From contig JBCFYV010000935.1 of the NCBI GenBank assembly GCA_039000515.1, forward strand, positions 60,364,346-60,428,345: a DNA stretch of 64,000 bases. Direction: 5' to 3'. The stretch comes from Timema cristinae (lineage: Eukaryota > Arthropoda > Insecta > Phasmatodea > Timematidae). Positions within the stretch are counted from its first letter, which is position 1, and each line of letters opens with the position of its first letter. Position numbers and translations under genes: made by a program. Below the pieces are notes generated by a model. It made no database searches, was not told where the DNA came from, and was given only the letters and a program-made list of their open reading frames with translations. Of this stretch, positions 23,544-35,856 are shown one piece after another.

Positions 23544-24023
23544 ATCCCTGAGTACGCTCGCATCATGCGCAAATGATCTCAGATTATTCACGCAAATGAT
23601 GGGACATGGCATCCTAAAGTCACGGCTGCACTCTCATCATGCGCAGTATATCTGACCCTCCCTGGGTACGCTCTCGTCATGCGCAAATGATGGCACATAG
23701 CATCCCTGAGTATGCTCGCATCAGACTGTAACTGGCTAACCGTGAGGTCCCGGGTTGTAACCCTCCGACTGTAGAAAACAGATTAGCTCCTGATCAACTA
23801 TGCTCAGCTTCTAATCCTGACCGTTCTCTGAGAGGACCGTACCAGACCGTACTCTGAGAGACTCGTACCAGACTGTACTCCGAGATGCTCAGCTTCTAAT
23901 CCCGAATGTCACCTTATGTCATTGTACCAGACTGTGACTGGTAGCAAGAGGTCCGAGGTTGTAACCCCCGACTGTGGCAGTCTGTTCTCTGAGCGACTTT
24001 TATTGTACCAGATTAGCCTCTGA
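23543..24023 (+). other. Unique arm segment with tRNA-like patches
   Basis: Contains CATCATGCGCAAATGAT motifs in both spacing variants and two related patches (GAGGTCCCGGGTTGTAACCC at 23742, GAGGTCCGAGGTTGTAACCC at 23949), each framed by GACTGT...CGACTGT. They look like degenerate tRNA-type B boxes but are not tRNA genes. Its mirror is at about 30396-30878. Confidence 0.6.
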
Positions 24024-24806
24024 GATTCGAACCCTGGTATCGTTAAACCATGATGATGTAATAAACCCGAGCGAAAGGTTTTTTTCTCTCAATACGTTTG
24101 AGTCAGATTCGAACCTCGTTACTGTCGAAAGTATTTTTTCTCTCAATACGTCCGAGTCAGATTCGAACCCTGGTATCGTTAAACCATGATGATGTAATAA
24201 ACCCGAGCGAAAGGTTTTTTTCTCTCAATACGTTTGAGTCAGATTCGAACCTCGTTACTGTCGAAAGTATTTTTTCTCTCAATACGTCCGAGTCAGATTC
24301 GAACCCTGGTATCGTTAAACCATGATGATGTAATAAACCCGAGCGAAAGGTTTTTTTCTCTCAATACGTTTGAGTCAGATTCGAACCTCGTTACTGTCGA
24401 AAGTATTTTTTCTCTCAATACGTCCGAGTCAGATTCGAACCCTGGTATCGTTAAACCATGATGATGTAATAAACCGAGCGAAAGGTTTTTTTCTCTCAAT
24501 ACGTTTGAGTCAGATTCGAACCTCGTTACTGTCGAAAGTATTTTTTCTCTCAATACGTCCGAGTCAGATTCGAACCCTGGTATCGTTAAACCATGATGAT
24601 GTAATAAACCCGAGCGAAAGGTTTTTTTTCTCTCAATACGTCCGAGTCAGATTCGAACCTCGTTACTGTCGAAAGTATTTTTTCTCTCAATACGTTCGAG
24701 TCAGATTCGAACCCTGGTATCGTTAAACCATGATGATGTAATAAACCCGAGCGAAAGGTTTTTTTCTCTCAATACGTTTGAGTCAGATTCGAACCCTCAG
24801 TATCGT
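24024..24806 (+). repeat. 136-bp satellite, about 5.75 copies (left side)
   Basis: The unit starts GATTCGAACCCTGGTATCG and includes ATGATGATGTAATAAACCCG, AGCGAAAGGTTTTTTTCTC and a half-unit echo (GATTCGAACCTCGTTACTG). It is therefore an internal dimer of two ~68-bp halves. GGTTCGAATCTGACTC on the minus strand matches a tRNA/SINE B box, so the satellite may have been born from a SINE head. Confidence 0.93.
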
Positions 24807-25069
24807 TAGTTAGTTTCCTTAAACCATGTGGTCACCAAAGCAGGCACGCGTCACAAATGGTTTAAACACTTTCACTTTTTTCTCTTTCTCTGAGGAAGGG
24901 GGGAGAGGTTCTGGTATAGCTTACCCTCGGGTGATGTGTCAGGGAAGGGTCGAGGTGAGGGACTCGGACGGTCAACTCGGGAGCTGGACCGAATAATGGA
25001 TTATACCCCCTAAACGACTTAATTGAATTGATCTTTTTTCAAAAAACCCCTCCACCTCTCATAACGCTG
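24807..25069. other. Core edge without a gene
   Basis: A short unique stretch between the 136-bp satellite and the AT-rich array. No motif recognised. Confidence 0.45.
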
Positions 25070-27830
25070 GAAATCTTCATCATCTTTCCAACCTATGTGC
25101 TATTTGAAAAGATCAATTCGATTAAGCGTTAGATTTGCAATACATTGAAATGCTGAGGTCAAAAATTTAAGAGATTTTTTAATTGTACATCACTTGCTTA
25201 CAAAAAAGATCAATCTGATTAAACGTTAGATTTGCAATACATTGAAATGCTGAGGTCAAAAATTTAAGAGATTTTTTAATTGTACATCACTTGCTTACAA
25301 TGGTATAAAGATTATTAAATCATTTCCTGGAATACAAATTATTCCTTAAAACATTGTACATCAATTGGTTTCGGATTAGTTCTTTCAATTTGACCAAGCT
25401 GGCTAAAATGTTTTGACCAATGTTGACAGCCTAAAAAGTTAAATACAGTTTAAGCGTTAGATTTACAATACATTGAAATGCCGAGGTCAAAAATTTAAGA
25501 GATTTTTTTAATTGTACATCACTTGCTTACAATGGTATAAAGATTATTAAATCATTTCCTGGAATACAAATTATTCCTTAAAACATTGAACATTAATTGT
25601 ACATCACTTGCTTACAATGGTATAAAGATTATTAAATCATTTCCTGGAATACAAATTATTCCTTAAAACATTGAACATCACTTGCATCAGATTAGCTCTT
25701 TTAAATTGACCAAGCTGGCTAAAATGTTTTGACCAATGTTGGCAGCCTAAAAAGTTAAATACAGTTTAAGCGTCAGATTTGCAATACATTGAAATGCCGA
25801 AGTCAAAAATTTAAGAGATTTTTAATTGTACATCACTTGTGGTTATTAAATCATTTCCTGGAATAGCTTTATCAAAACTTTAGCTAACCTAACAGGGAGC
25901 AAGTTATAATTATTAAATCATTTCCTGGAATACAAATTAACTCTTTTAAAAAAAAAACATTGTACTTCACTTGGTTCAGGAAAATATCTCAACAAACAGT
26001 AAGGTGTAATAGATTTGCAATACATTGAAATGTCGAGGTCAAAAATTTAAGAGATTTTTTTAATTGTACATCACTTGCTTACAATGGTATAAAGATTATT
26101 AAATCATTTCCTGGAATACAAATTATTCCTTAAAACATTGAACATCACTTGCATCAGATTAGCTCTTTTAAATTGACCAAGCTGGCTAAAATGTTTTGAC
26201 CAATGTTGGCAGCCTAAAAAGTTAAATACAGTTTAAGCGTCAGATTTGCAATACATTGAAATGCCGAAGTCAAAAATTTAAGAGATTTTTAATTGTACAT
26301 CACTTGTGGTTATTAAATCATTTCCTGGAATAGCTTTATCAAAACTTTAGCTAACCTAACAGGGAGCAAGTTATAATTATTAAATCATTTCCTGGAATAC
26401 AAATTAACTCTTTTAAAAAAAAACATTGTACTTCACTTGGTTCAGGAAAATATCTCAACAAACAGTAAGGTGTAATAGATTTGCAATACATTGAAATGTC
26501 GAGGTCAAAAATTTAAGAGATTTTTTTAATTGTACATCACTTGCTTACAATGGTATAAAGATTATTAAATCATTTCCTGGAATACAAATTATTCCTTAAA
26601 ACATTGAACATCACTTGCATCAGATTAGCTCTTTTAAATTGACCAAGCCGGCTAAAATGTTTTGACCAATGTTGACAGCCTAAAAGTTAAATACAGTTTA
26701 AGCGCTAGATTTGCAATACATTGAAATGCCGAAGTCAAAAATTTAAGAGATTTTTTAATTGTACATCACTTGCTTACAAAAAAGATCAATCTGATTAAAC
26801 GTTAGATTTGCAATACATTGAAATGCCGAGGTCAAAAATTTAAGAGATTTTTTTAATTGTACATCACTTGCTTACAATAGTATAAAGATTATTAAATCAT
26901 TTCCTGGAATACAAATTAGTTCTTAAAACATTGTACGTCAATTGGTTTCAGATTAGCTCTTTCAAATTGACCAAGCTGGCTAAAATGTTTTGACCAATGT
27001 TGACAGCCTAAAAAGTTAAATACAGTTTAAGCGTTAGATTTGCAATACATTGAAATGCCGAAGTCAAAAATTTAAGAGATTTTTTAATTGTACATCACTT
27101 GCTTACAAAAAAAGATCAATCTGATTAAACGTTAGATTTGCAATACATTGAAATGCTGAGGTCAAAAATTTAAGAGTTTTTTTTAATTGTACATCACTTG
27201 CTTACAATGGTATAAAGATTATTAAATCATTTCCTGGAATACAAATTATTCCTTAAAACATTGAACATCACTTGCATCAGATTAGCTCTTTTAAATTGAC
27301 CAAGCTGGCTAAAATGTTTTGACCAATGTTGACAGCCTAAAAAGTTAAATACCGTTTAAGCGTTAGATTTGCAATACATTGAAATACCGAAGTCAAAAAT
27401 TTAAGAGATTTTTAATTGTACATCACTTGTGGTTATTAAATCATTTCCTGGAATAGCTTTATCAAAACTTTAGCTAACCTAACAGGGAGCAAGTTATAAT
27501 TATTAAATCATTTCCTGGAATACAAATTAACTCTTTTAAAAAAACACATTGTACTTCACTTGGTTCAGGAAAATATCTCAACAAACAGTAAGGTGTAATA
27601 GATTTGCAATACATTGAAATGCCGAGGCCAAAAATTTAAGAGATTTTTTTAATTGTGCATCGCTTACGGTTATTAAATCATTTCCTGGAATACAAATTAG
27701 CTCTTTTTAAAAAAAACATTGTACATCCCCTCGATAAAACAGATTAGCTCTTTCAAATTGACTAAGCCGGCAAAAATGTTTTGACCAATGTTGACAGCCT
27801 AAAAGTTAAATACTGTTATAAATCATAAGC
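25070..27830 (+). repeat. AT-rich higher-order tandem array in the element core
   Basis: Built from recurring modules: GATTTGCAATACATTGAAAT, GTCAAAAATTTAAGAG, TAATTGTACATCACTTGC, ATTAAATCATTTCCTGGAAT and TTGACCAAGCTGGCTAAAAT. Modules recur in different orders and numbers. One larger block starting near 25770 returns about 468 bp later near 26238, and again near 27361. No coding potential. Confidence 0.92.
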
Positions 27831-27949
27831 TTTGTCAATCTTTCAAAAATATACAATTATCATAATCTTTCAAAATATATTCACTTAGACAACCTACATT
27901 TATCATGTTCATATAGTTTTTTAGTTATACTGCCTGTTCTCTCCCTCAC
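27831..27949 (-). other. 3' flank of the core gene
   Basis: Unique AT-rich DNA directly downstream of the stop codon of the 27950-28459 gene. No perfect AATAAA was seen on the minus strand; TTTATAAC- and GATAAAT-like variants are present. Confidence 0.4.
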
Positions 27950-28459
27950 TTAGTCCGACCGTAAAAGTCTCGCTTGATCAGACTTAAACCATTCGTTGAT
28001 TGCTCGTACATTTTCCGTAGCACAGGAGTAAATAGTATCAGAATGTGTAGGACACTTGTCCACCTTGTACAGTTTTTTAAGTTTACTCAGAGAAGGACAG
28101 CCGAGTTCACCTAGCTCGCGAAAGTTATACTTATCTTCGGTAATGACACTTTGTAACCATTTCATCTTCTCAGCACCTTTAATGTAGATTGTCGGCGGTG
28201 TTGTGTATCGCTCTAGATGAGAAAATAAAATAGGACGAAGATTCGAGTACTGTACTTCCCCTCCGTTCCAAGATAACCCATGATAATATTGAGTTAGATA
28301 ACTTACGTTTCTCAAGCTTGAAGTCGAGAGGTTATCAATCTTGAACGGCGGAAGAAACTTGTAGTTGATCTCCTCGAAGGGCTCGAAATGTAAAACACTC
28401 AACTCTTTGAATATGAATACTATTTCTTCACTCGAGTATCCTTGCATATCAATCAACAT
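27950..28459 (-). CDS. Uncharacterised 169-residue protein of the 18-kb element
   Basis: The only intact, protein-like open frame in the window. It starts at ATG 28459 in a favourable context (TTCACCATG) and reads 169 codons of mixed, non-repetitive composition. Visible features: an N-terminal hydrophobic strand with LIDMQGY (res. 2-8) and FIFKELSVL, an HGLSWNGGEVQYS segment near residues 60-72, TIYIKGAEKMKWLQS near 90-104, GCPSLSKLKKLY near 119-130, and cysteine/histidine residues (KCPTH...YSCATENV) towards the C-terminus. The layout (D-x-Q/E strand, HG segment, KG segment, late H/C) recalls a DnaQ-like DEDD exonuclease fold, and I have an impression of similar uncharacterised proteins in invertebrate genomes; both are inference. 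It could be a mobility accessory protein or a captured host gene. The second acidic residue of a canonical D-x-E motif is Q here, so activity is doubtful. Confidence 0.72.
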   Translation of the reverse strand: MLIDMQGYSSEEIVFIFKELSVLHFEPFEEINYKFLPPFKIDNLSTSSLRNVSYLTQYYHGLSWNGGEVQYSNLRPILFSHLERYTTPPTIYIKGAEKMKWLQSVITEDKYNFRELGELGCPSLSKLKKLYKVDKCPTHSDTIYSCATENVRAINEWFKSDQARLLRSD

Positions 28460-28542
28460 GGTGAACCACCTTACTGTTTGCTGAGATATTTTCCTCTAGA
28501 ATGTAGATAGTAACTAATGATCTCATCTAGAAAGCTTACTTC

Positions 28543-28550
28543 TATATATA
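28543..28550 (-). promoter_or_regulatory. TATA box upstream of the 169-residue gene
   Basis: TATATATA on the minus strand about 85-90 bp before the ATG, in unique DNA rather than in a repeat. It fits a short 5' leader. No initiator motif is strong enough to fix a start site. Confidence 0.5.
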
Positions 28551-28663
28551 AGGAGTCAGCGTGTGACTCGGAAAGTTCATACAGATGTGAACCGTAAAGC
28601 CTGTACGGGTTACAGAGGAAGGGGCGGAAGTTTGACCCTTACCCTCTCAGCCAATGTCTTGTA

Positions 28664-28680
28664 CTTACCCGTGCACGTAA
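28664..28680 (-). other. Candidate 5' splice donor
   Basis: Minus strand reads GCACGGGTAAGTACAAG, an excellent match to the animal donor consensus. With the promoter-like module upstream it could end a non-coding first exon, spliced to an acceptor such as ATATCTCAG just before the ATG. No RNA evidence is available. Confidence 0.3.
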
Positions 28681-28750
28681 TACTGAGCCCAGGATAAACT
28701 CACGAGTGACGAGGAGAGCTCACCAGTGCATGGTCTCGAGCTGTGCTCAT

Positions 28751-29028
28751 GATCGAAATCTGACTGAAGCTTTGTTTGAGAGACGAACGGTGGAACATTT
28801 ATAGAAGGGATGATTGTTGAGAGTCCTCCAATAGGCTCAAGCTATATTCTTTCATCAGTATTCTGGCTCGGGAGGGTCGTGGGAGAGAAAAATCTGACTG
28901 AAGCTTTGTTTGAGAGACGAATGGTGGAACATTTATAGAAGAGGCGATTGTTGAGAGTCCTCCAATAGGTTCAAGCTATATTCCTTCATCAGTACTCCAG
29001 CTCAGGAGGGTCGTGGGAGAGAAAAAAC
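28751..29028 (-). promoter_or_regulatory. ~138-bp promoter-like module in tandem duplicate
   Basis: Two copies (about 28751-28889 and 28890-29028), differing at about a dozen sites. Each carries on the minus strand CCTATTGGAGGACTC (an ATTGG, i.e. CCAAT-box core), then CTATAAATG about 25-30 bp on, then CAAAGCTTCAGTCAGA with an arthropod-like initiator TCAGT. They point towards the 169-residue gene. The element order is that of an RNA polymerase II core promoter; function is inferred. Confidence 0.5.
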
Positions 29029-29159
29029 CCTACATGTTCTCCCTCTACATCGAACATTAAGATTTTCCCACACTTTCCGGAAAGAGGGTTCCCATCCTCC
29101 CTCCACGTAAAGCTCCTTCTAAGAAGATAAACGTATTCTGGCCTGCCCGTCTGTTGAGG

Positions 29160-29790
29160 CTAGTTCGAGAAATTACAGATACATACTAAATTAGCGTATT
29201 GTTTTCTCAAGTCTTTTTTAAAGCACTAACATTTTTTTCTAGTAACATACTAAATTAGCATATTTTTTAAAGCACTAACATACACCTGCTTTTTTTCTCA
29301 AGTCTTTTTCTAGCGGCATTAATCAAAACTCTATTTAAACAGATACATACTAAATTAGCTTATTTTTTAAGCGCTAACATTAATCAATAGTAGATCTGCT
29401 GTTTGATATAGTAGATCGTCAAGCGTCTGCTATAGTAGATCAACAGTTGCCTGGTATAGTAGATCAGATGTTTGGTATAGCAGATCATCGGCTGTTTGGC
29501 TCTGGTATAGTATATCAGATTAGTTGTTTGGAATAGTTGAGGCTTGATCCTTGTAATCAAAACTACGCATGCTTTTTTCTCAAGTCTTTTTCTAGCGGCA
29601 TTAATCAAAACTCTATTTAAACAGATACATACTAAATTAGCATATTTTTTAAAGCGCTAACATTAATCAATAGTAGATCTGCTGTTTGATATAGTATATC
29701 AGATGACTGGTATAACAGATCATCAGCTGTTTGGCTTAGTATAGCAGATCAGTTGTTTGCTATAGTAGGAAATCAGACCGCTGGCAGACT
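29160..29790. repeat. Partly duplicated AT-rich block with ~22-bp TAGTAGATC repeats
   Basis: A block starting CTCAAGTCTTTTTCTAGCGG at about 29297 returns at about 29580, with AGATACATACTAAATTAGC inside. Each half ends in short repeats of the type GTATAGTAGATCAG with TGTTTG. The minus-strand open frame 29384-29608 (IYYTR-type repeats) is a product of this array. Confidence 0.85.
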
Positions 29791-29967
29791 TTATGAGTGG
29801 AGGGCTTGATCCTTGTGTTCCGGACCTCATTCCTCATCCCTCGTTTCCTACCGGGTGTGCGTTTAATTCCCTGGGAAGAGTCCACCCTCCTCGTTCCCTA
29901 TACGCCAACTCCAGCTGCGTACGAGAGCAGGAATTTGGAAGGGAGGCGGTCCTCATTTGGAGGGTGC
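29791..29967. other. Unique core segment next to the right arm
   Basis: GC-richer, non-repetitive DNA with overlapping open frames that run into the satellite. No domain is recognisable. Confidence 0.4.
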
Positions 29968-30396
29968 AAACCTTTCGCTCGGGTTTATTACATCATCATG
30001 GTTTAACGATACCAGGGTTCGAATCTCAGAGGCTTCGAATCTGACTCAAACGTATTGAGAGAAAAAAACCTTTCGCTCGGGTTTATTACATCATCATGGT
30101 TTAACGATACCAGACTTCGAATCTGACTCGGACGTATTGAGAGAAAAAATACTTTCGACAGTAACGAGGTTCGAATCTGACTCAAACGTATTGAGAGAAA
30201 AAAACCTTTCGCTCGGGTTTATTACATCATCATGGTTTAACGATACCAGACTTCGAATCTGACTCGGACGTATTGAGAGAAAAAATACTTTCGACAGTAA
30301 CGAGGTTCGAATCTGACTCAAACGTATTGAGAGAAAAAAACCTTTCGCTCGGGTTTATTACATCATCATGGTTTAACGATACCAGGGTTCGAATCT
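29968..30396 (-). repeat. 136-bp satellite, about 3 copies (right side)
   Basis: The same unit as 24024-24806 in inverted orientation. Internal copies read CCAGACTTCGAATCTGACTC where the left array reads CCAGGGTTCGAATCTGACTC, so the two arrays have homogenised separately while the outer arm sequence stayed identical. Confidence 0.92.
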
Positions 30397-30878
30397 CAGA
30401 GGCTAATCTGGTACAATAAAAGTCGCTCAGAGAACAGACTGCCACAGTCGGGGGGTTACAACCTCGGACCTCTTGCTACCAGTCACAGTCTGGTACAATG
30501 ACATAAGGTGACATTCGGGATTAGAAGCTGAGCATCTCGGAGTACAGTCTGGTACGAGTCTCTCAGAGTACGGTCTGGTACGGTCCTCTCAGAGAACGGT
30601 CAGGATTAGAAGCTGAGCATAGTTGATCAGGAGCTAATCTGTTTTCTACAGTCGGAGGGTTACAACCCGGGACCTCACGGTTAGCCAGTTACAGTCTGAT
30701 GCGAGCATACTCAGGGATGCTATGTGCCATCATTTGCGCATGACGAGAGCGTACCCAGGGAGGGTCAGATATACTGCGCATGATGAGAGTGCAGCCGTGA
30801 CTTTAGGATGCCATGTCCCATCATTTGCGTGAATAATCTGAGATCATTTGCGCATGATGCGAGCGTACTCAGGGATGC

Positions 30879-33800
30879 TATAATGTTTACAGAGTGTTAC
30901 ATGAGGGGCTATATTGTCTACAGGGTGTTACATAGGGGAGCTTTAATGTTTACAGGGTGTTACGCGGGGAGCTTTAATGTTTACAGAGTGTTACATGAGG
31001 GGCTATATTGTCTACAGGGTGTTACATAGGGAGCTTTAATGTTTACAGAGTGTTACATAGGAGTGCTATATTGTCTACAGGGTGTTACATGAGGAGCTAT
31101 AATGTCTACAGCGTGTTACATGAGAGAGCTATAATGTTTACAGGGTGTTACATGAGGAGCTATAATGTTTACAGAGTGTTACATAGGAGGGCTATATTGT
31201 CTACAGGGTGTTACATAGGGGGAGCTTTAATGTGTACAGGGTGTTACATGGGAGAGCTTTAATGTTTACAGAGTGTTACATAGGGGGGCTTTAAGGTCTG
31301 CATGGTGTCACATAGGGGAGCTATAATGTTTACAGGGTGTTACATGGGGAGCTTTAATGTTTACAGGGTGTTACATGGGGTGCTTTAATGTTTACAGGAT
31401 GATACATGGAGGGCTTTAATGTCCACAGGGTGTTACATGGGAGAGCTATAATGTCTGCATGGTGTTACATGAGGAGCTATAATGTCTACAGGGTGTTACA
31501 TGGGGCGGCTTTAATGTTTACAGGATGTTACATGAGGAGCTATGATGTCTACGGAGTGTTACATGGGAGAGCTTTAATGTCTACAGGGTGTTACATAGGG
31601 GAGCTTTAATGTTTACAGGGTGTTACATAGGAGAGCTTTAATGTTTACAGAGTGTTACATGAGGAGCTATAATGTCTACAGGGTGTTACATGAGGGGCTT
31701 TAATGTCTACAGGGATGTTACATGGGAGAGCTTTAATGTTTACAGAGTGTTACATGAGGGGCTATATTGTCTACAGGGTGTTACATAGGGGAGCTTTAAT
31801 GTTTACAGGGTGTTACATGAGGAGCTATAATGTTTACAGAGTGTTACATGAGGGGCTATATTGTCTACAGGGTGTTACATAGGGGAGCTTTAATGTTTAC
31901 AGGGTGCTACGCGGGGAGCTTTAATGTTTACAGAGTGTTACATGAGGAGCTATAATGTTTACAGGGTGTTACATAGGGGAGCTTTAATGTCTACAGGGTG
32001 TTACATGGGAGAGCTTTAATGTTTACAGAGTGTTACATGAGGAGCTATAATGTCTACAGCGTGTTACATGGGAGAGCTATAATGTTTACAGGGTGTTACA
32101 TGAGGAGCTATAATGTTTACAGAGTGTTACATAAGAGAGCTATAATGTTTACAGAGTGTTACATAGGAGGGCTATATTGTCTACAAGGTGTTACATGGGA
32201 GAGCTTTAGTGTTTACAGGGTGCTACGCGGGGAGCTTTAATGTTTACAGAGTGTTACATGAGGGGCTATATTGTCTACAGGGTGTTACATAGGGGAGCTT
32301 TAATGTTTACAGGGTGTTACATGGGAGAGCTTTAATGTTTACAGAGTGTTACATGAGGAGCTATAATGCCTACAGGGTGTTACATGGGAGAGCTTTAATG
32401 TTTACAGGGTGCTACGCGGGGAGCTTTAATGTTTACAGAGTGTTACATGAGGGGCTATATTGTCTACAGGGTGTTACATAGGGGAGCTTTAATGTTTACA
32501 GGGTGTTACATGGGAGAGCTTTAATGTTTACAGAGTGTTACATGAGGAGCTATAATGTCTACAGCGTGTTACATGGGAGAGCTATAATGTTTACAGGGTG
32601 TTACATGAGGAGCTATAATGTTTACAGAGTGTTACATGAGGAGCTTTAATGCCTACAAAGTGTTACATTGGGAGCTATAATGTCTACATGGTGTTACATG
32701 GGGAGCTTTAATGTTTACAGGGTGTTACATAGGGGAGCTTTAAGGTCTGCATGGTGTTACATGAGGAGCTATAATGTTTACAGGATGTTACATGGAGAGC
32801 TATAATGTCTACAGGGTGTTACATGAGGAGCTATAATGTTTACAGGATGTTACATGAGGAGCTTTAATGTTTACAGGGCGTTACATGGGAGAGCTTTAAT
32901 GTCTACAGGGTGTTACATAGGGGAGCTTTAATGTTTACAGGGTGTTACGCGGGGAGCTATAATGTTTTCAGAGTGTTACATGAGGGGCTATATTGTCTAC
33001 AAGGTGTTACATGAGGGGCTTTAATGTCTACAGGGTGTTACATGGGAGAGCTTTAATGTTTACAGAGTGTTACATGAGGGGCTATATTGTCTACAGGGTG
33101 TTACATAGGGGAGCTTTAATGTTTACAGGGTGTTACATGAGGAGCTATAATGTTTACAGAGTGTTACATGAGGGGCTATATTGTCTACAGGGTGTTACAT
33201 AGGGGGGCTTTAATGTTTACAGGGTGCTACGCGGGAGCTTTAATGTTTACAGAGTGTTACATGAGGAGCTATAATGTTTACAGGGTGTTACATAGGGGAG
33301 CTTTAATGTTTACAGGGTGTTACATGGGAGAGCTTTAATGTTTACAGAGTGTTACATGAGGAGCTATAATGTCTACAGCGTGTTACATGGGAGAGCTATA
33401 ATGTTTACAGGGTGTTACATGAGGAGCTATAATGTTTACAGGGCGTTACATAGGAGAGCTTTAATGTCTACAGGCTGTTACATAGGGGAGCTTTAATGTC
33501 TACAGGGTGTTACATGAGGAGCTATAATGTGTACAGGGTGTTACATGAGGAGCTATAATGTTTACAGAGTTTTACATGAGGGGCTATATTGTCTACAGGG
33601 TGTTACATAGGGGAGCTTTAATGTTTACAGGGTTTACATGAGGAGCTATAATGTTTACAGAGTGTTACATAGGAGGGCTATATTGTCTACAAGGTGTTAC
33701 ATAGGGGGGCTTTAATGTTTACAGGGCGTTACATGGGAGAGCTTTAATGTCTACAGGGTGTTACATAGGGGAGCTTTAATGTTTACAGGGTGTTACGCGG

Positions 33801-34470
33801 GGAGCTATAATGTTTTCAGAGTGTTACATGAGGGGCTATATTGTCTACAAGGTGTTACATAGGGGAGCTTTAATGTTTACAGCGTGTTACATGGGAGAGC
33901 TTTAATGTTTACAGAGTGTTACATGAGGGGCTATATTGTCTACAGGGTGTTACAGGGGAGAGCTTTAATGTCTACAGGGTGTTACATGGGAGAGCTTTAA
34001 TGTTTACAGAGTGTTACATGAGGGGCTATATTGTCTACAGGGTGTTACATGGGAGAGCTTTAATGTCTACAGGGTGTTACATAGGAGGGCTTTAATGTTT
34101 ACAGAGTGTTACATAGGAGGGCTATATTGTCTACAGGGTGTTACATAGGGGGTGCTTTAATGTCTACAGCGTGTTACATGGGAGAGCTTTAGTGTTTACA
34201 GGGTGTTACATGGGAGAGCTTTAATGTTTACAGAGTGTTACATGAGGAGCTGTAATGTCTACGGTGTGTTACATGGGAGAGCTATAATGTCTACAGGGCG
34301 TTACATGGGAGAGCTTTAATGTCTACAGACTGTTACATAGGAGAGCTTTAATGTTTACAGGGTGTTACATGAGGAGCTATAATGTCTACAGGATGTTACA
34401 TGGGAGAGCTTTAATGTCTACAGGGTGTCACATAGGGGAGCTTTAATGTTTACAGGGTGTTACGTGGGGA
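30879..34470 (-). repeat. ~32-bp minisatellite (right arm)
   Basis: Mirror of the left array, about 100 bp shorter. Plus-strand open frames with CYMRSYNVYRVLH-type repeats are products of the array. Units keep the same variant order as the left arm over long stretches, showing that the arms are copies of one parent array, not independent expansions. Confidence 0.95.
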
Positions 34471-35856
34471 ATGTACCATGAGTAAAATCATTCTTCCTGG
34501 AAGTGTGGCCTCGGAGAGGATGGAAAAACAAACACATCATCTTCCGAAAAAAGTTTTATTCGTGAATGTACCATGAGTAAAAACATTATTCCTGGAAGTG
34601 TAGCCTCGGAGAGGATGGAAAAACAAACACACCATCTTCCGAAAAAAGTTTTATTCGTGAATGTACCATGAGTAAAAACATTATTCCTGGAAGTGTAGCC
34701 GCATTTGCTTGGAGGGAGGATGGAAAAACAAACACATCATCTTCCGAAAAAAGTTTTAATCGTGAATGTACCATGATGGGAGTATGTAAAAACATTCTTT
34801 CTGAAAGTGTAACCTCATTTGCTTGGCGTGAGGATGGAAAAACAAACACATCATCTTCCGAAAAAAGTTTTATTCGCGAATGTACCATGATGAGAGTATG
34901 TAAAAACATTCTTCCTGGAAGTGTAGCCTCATTTGCTTGGTGGGAGGATGGAAAAACCAACACACCATCTTCCGAAAAAAGTTTTATTCATGAATGTACC
35001 ATGATGGGAGTATGAAAAAACATTATTCCTGGAAGTGTAGCCTCATTTGCTTGGAGTGAGGATGGAAAAAAACACATCATCTTCTGAAAAAAAGTTTTAT
35101 TCGCGAATGTACCATGAGTAAAAACATTATTCCTGGAAGTGTAGCCTCATTTGCTTGGTGGGAGGATGAGAGAACAAACACACCATTTTCCGATATGTTT
35201 TGAAAAAAAGGTTTATTCATGAATGTACCATGATGAGAGTATGAAAAAACATTATTCCTGGAAGTGTAACCTCATTTGCATGAGGGAGGATGGAAAAACA
35301 AACACATCATTTTCCGAAAAAAGTTTTATTCGTGAATGTACCATGAGTAAAAACATTATTCCTGGAAGTGTAGCCTCATTTGCTTGGAGGGAGGATGGAA
35401 AAAAAAACACATCATCTTCCGAAAAAAAGTTTTATTCGCGAATGTACCATGAGTAAAATCATTCTTCCTGGAAGTGTAGCCTCATTTGCTTGGCGGGAGG
35501 GTGGAAAAACAAACACATCATCTTCCGAAAAAATTTTTATTCGGGAATGTACCATGAGTAAAACATTCTTCCTGGAAGTGTAGCCTCATTTGCTTGGAGG
35601 GAAGATGGAAAAAACAAACACATCATCTTCCGAAAAAAGTTTTATTCGCGAATGTACCATGAGTAATACATTCTTCCTGGAAGTGAACCCCCATTTGCTT
35701 GGAGGGAGGGTGGAAAAACAAACACATCATCTTACGAAAAAAGTTTTAATCGCGAATGTACCATGAGTAAAATCATTCTTCCTGGAAGTGGAGCCTCATT
35801 TGCTTGGAGGGAGGATGGAAAAACAAACACATCATCTTACGATAAAAGTTGCTGTC
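34466..35856 (-). repeat. ~107-bp tandem repeat, 13 copies (right arm)
   Basis: Mirror of 18465-19855, with the same length variants in the same order. Confidence 0.95.

Larger units (their letters stand above)
18159..24185 (+). repeat. Left arm of the giant inverted repeat
   Basis: Ordered from the tip: a pyrimidine-rich terminus (18159-18465), ~107-bp repeats, ~32-bp minisatellite, a unique segment (23543-24023), then the start of the 136-bp satellite. Each block has its mirror in the right arm. The inner limit is blurred because the 136-bp satellite copies differ between arms. Confidence 0.93.
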
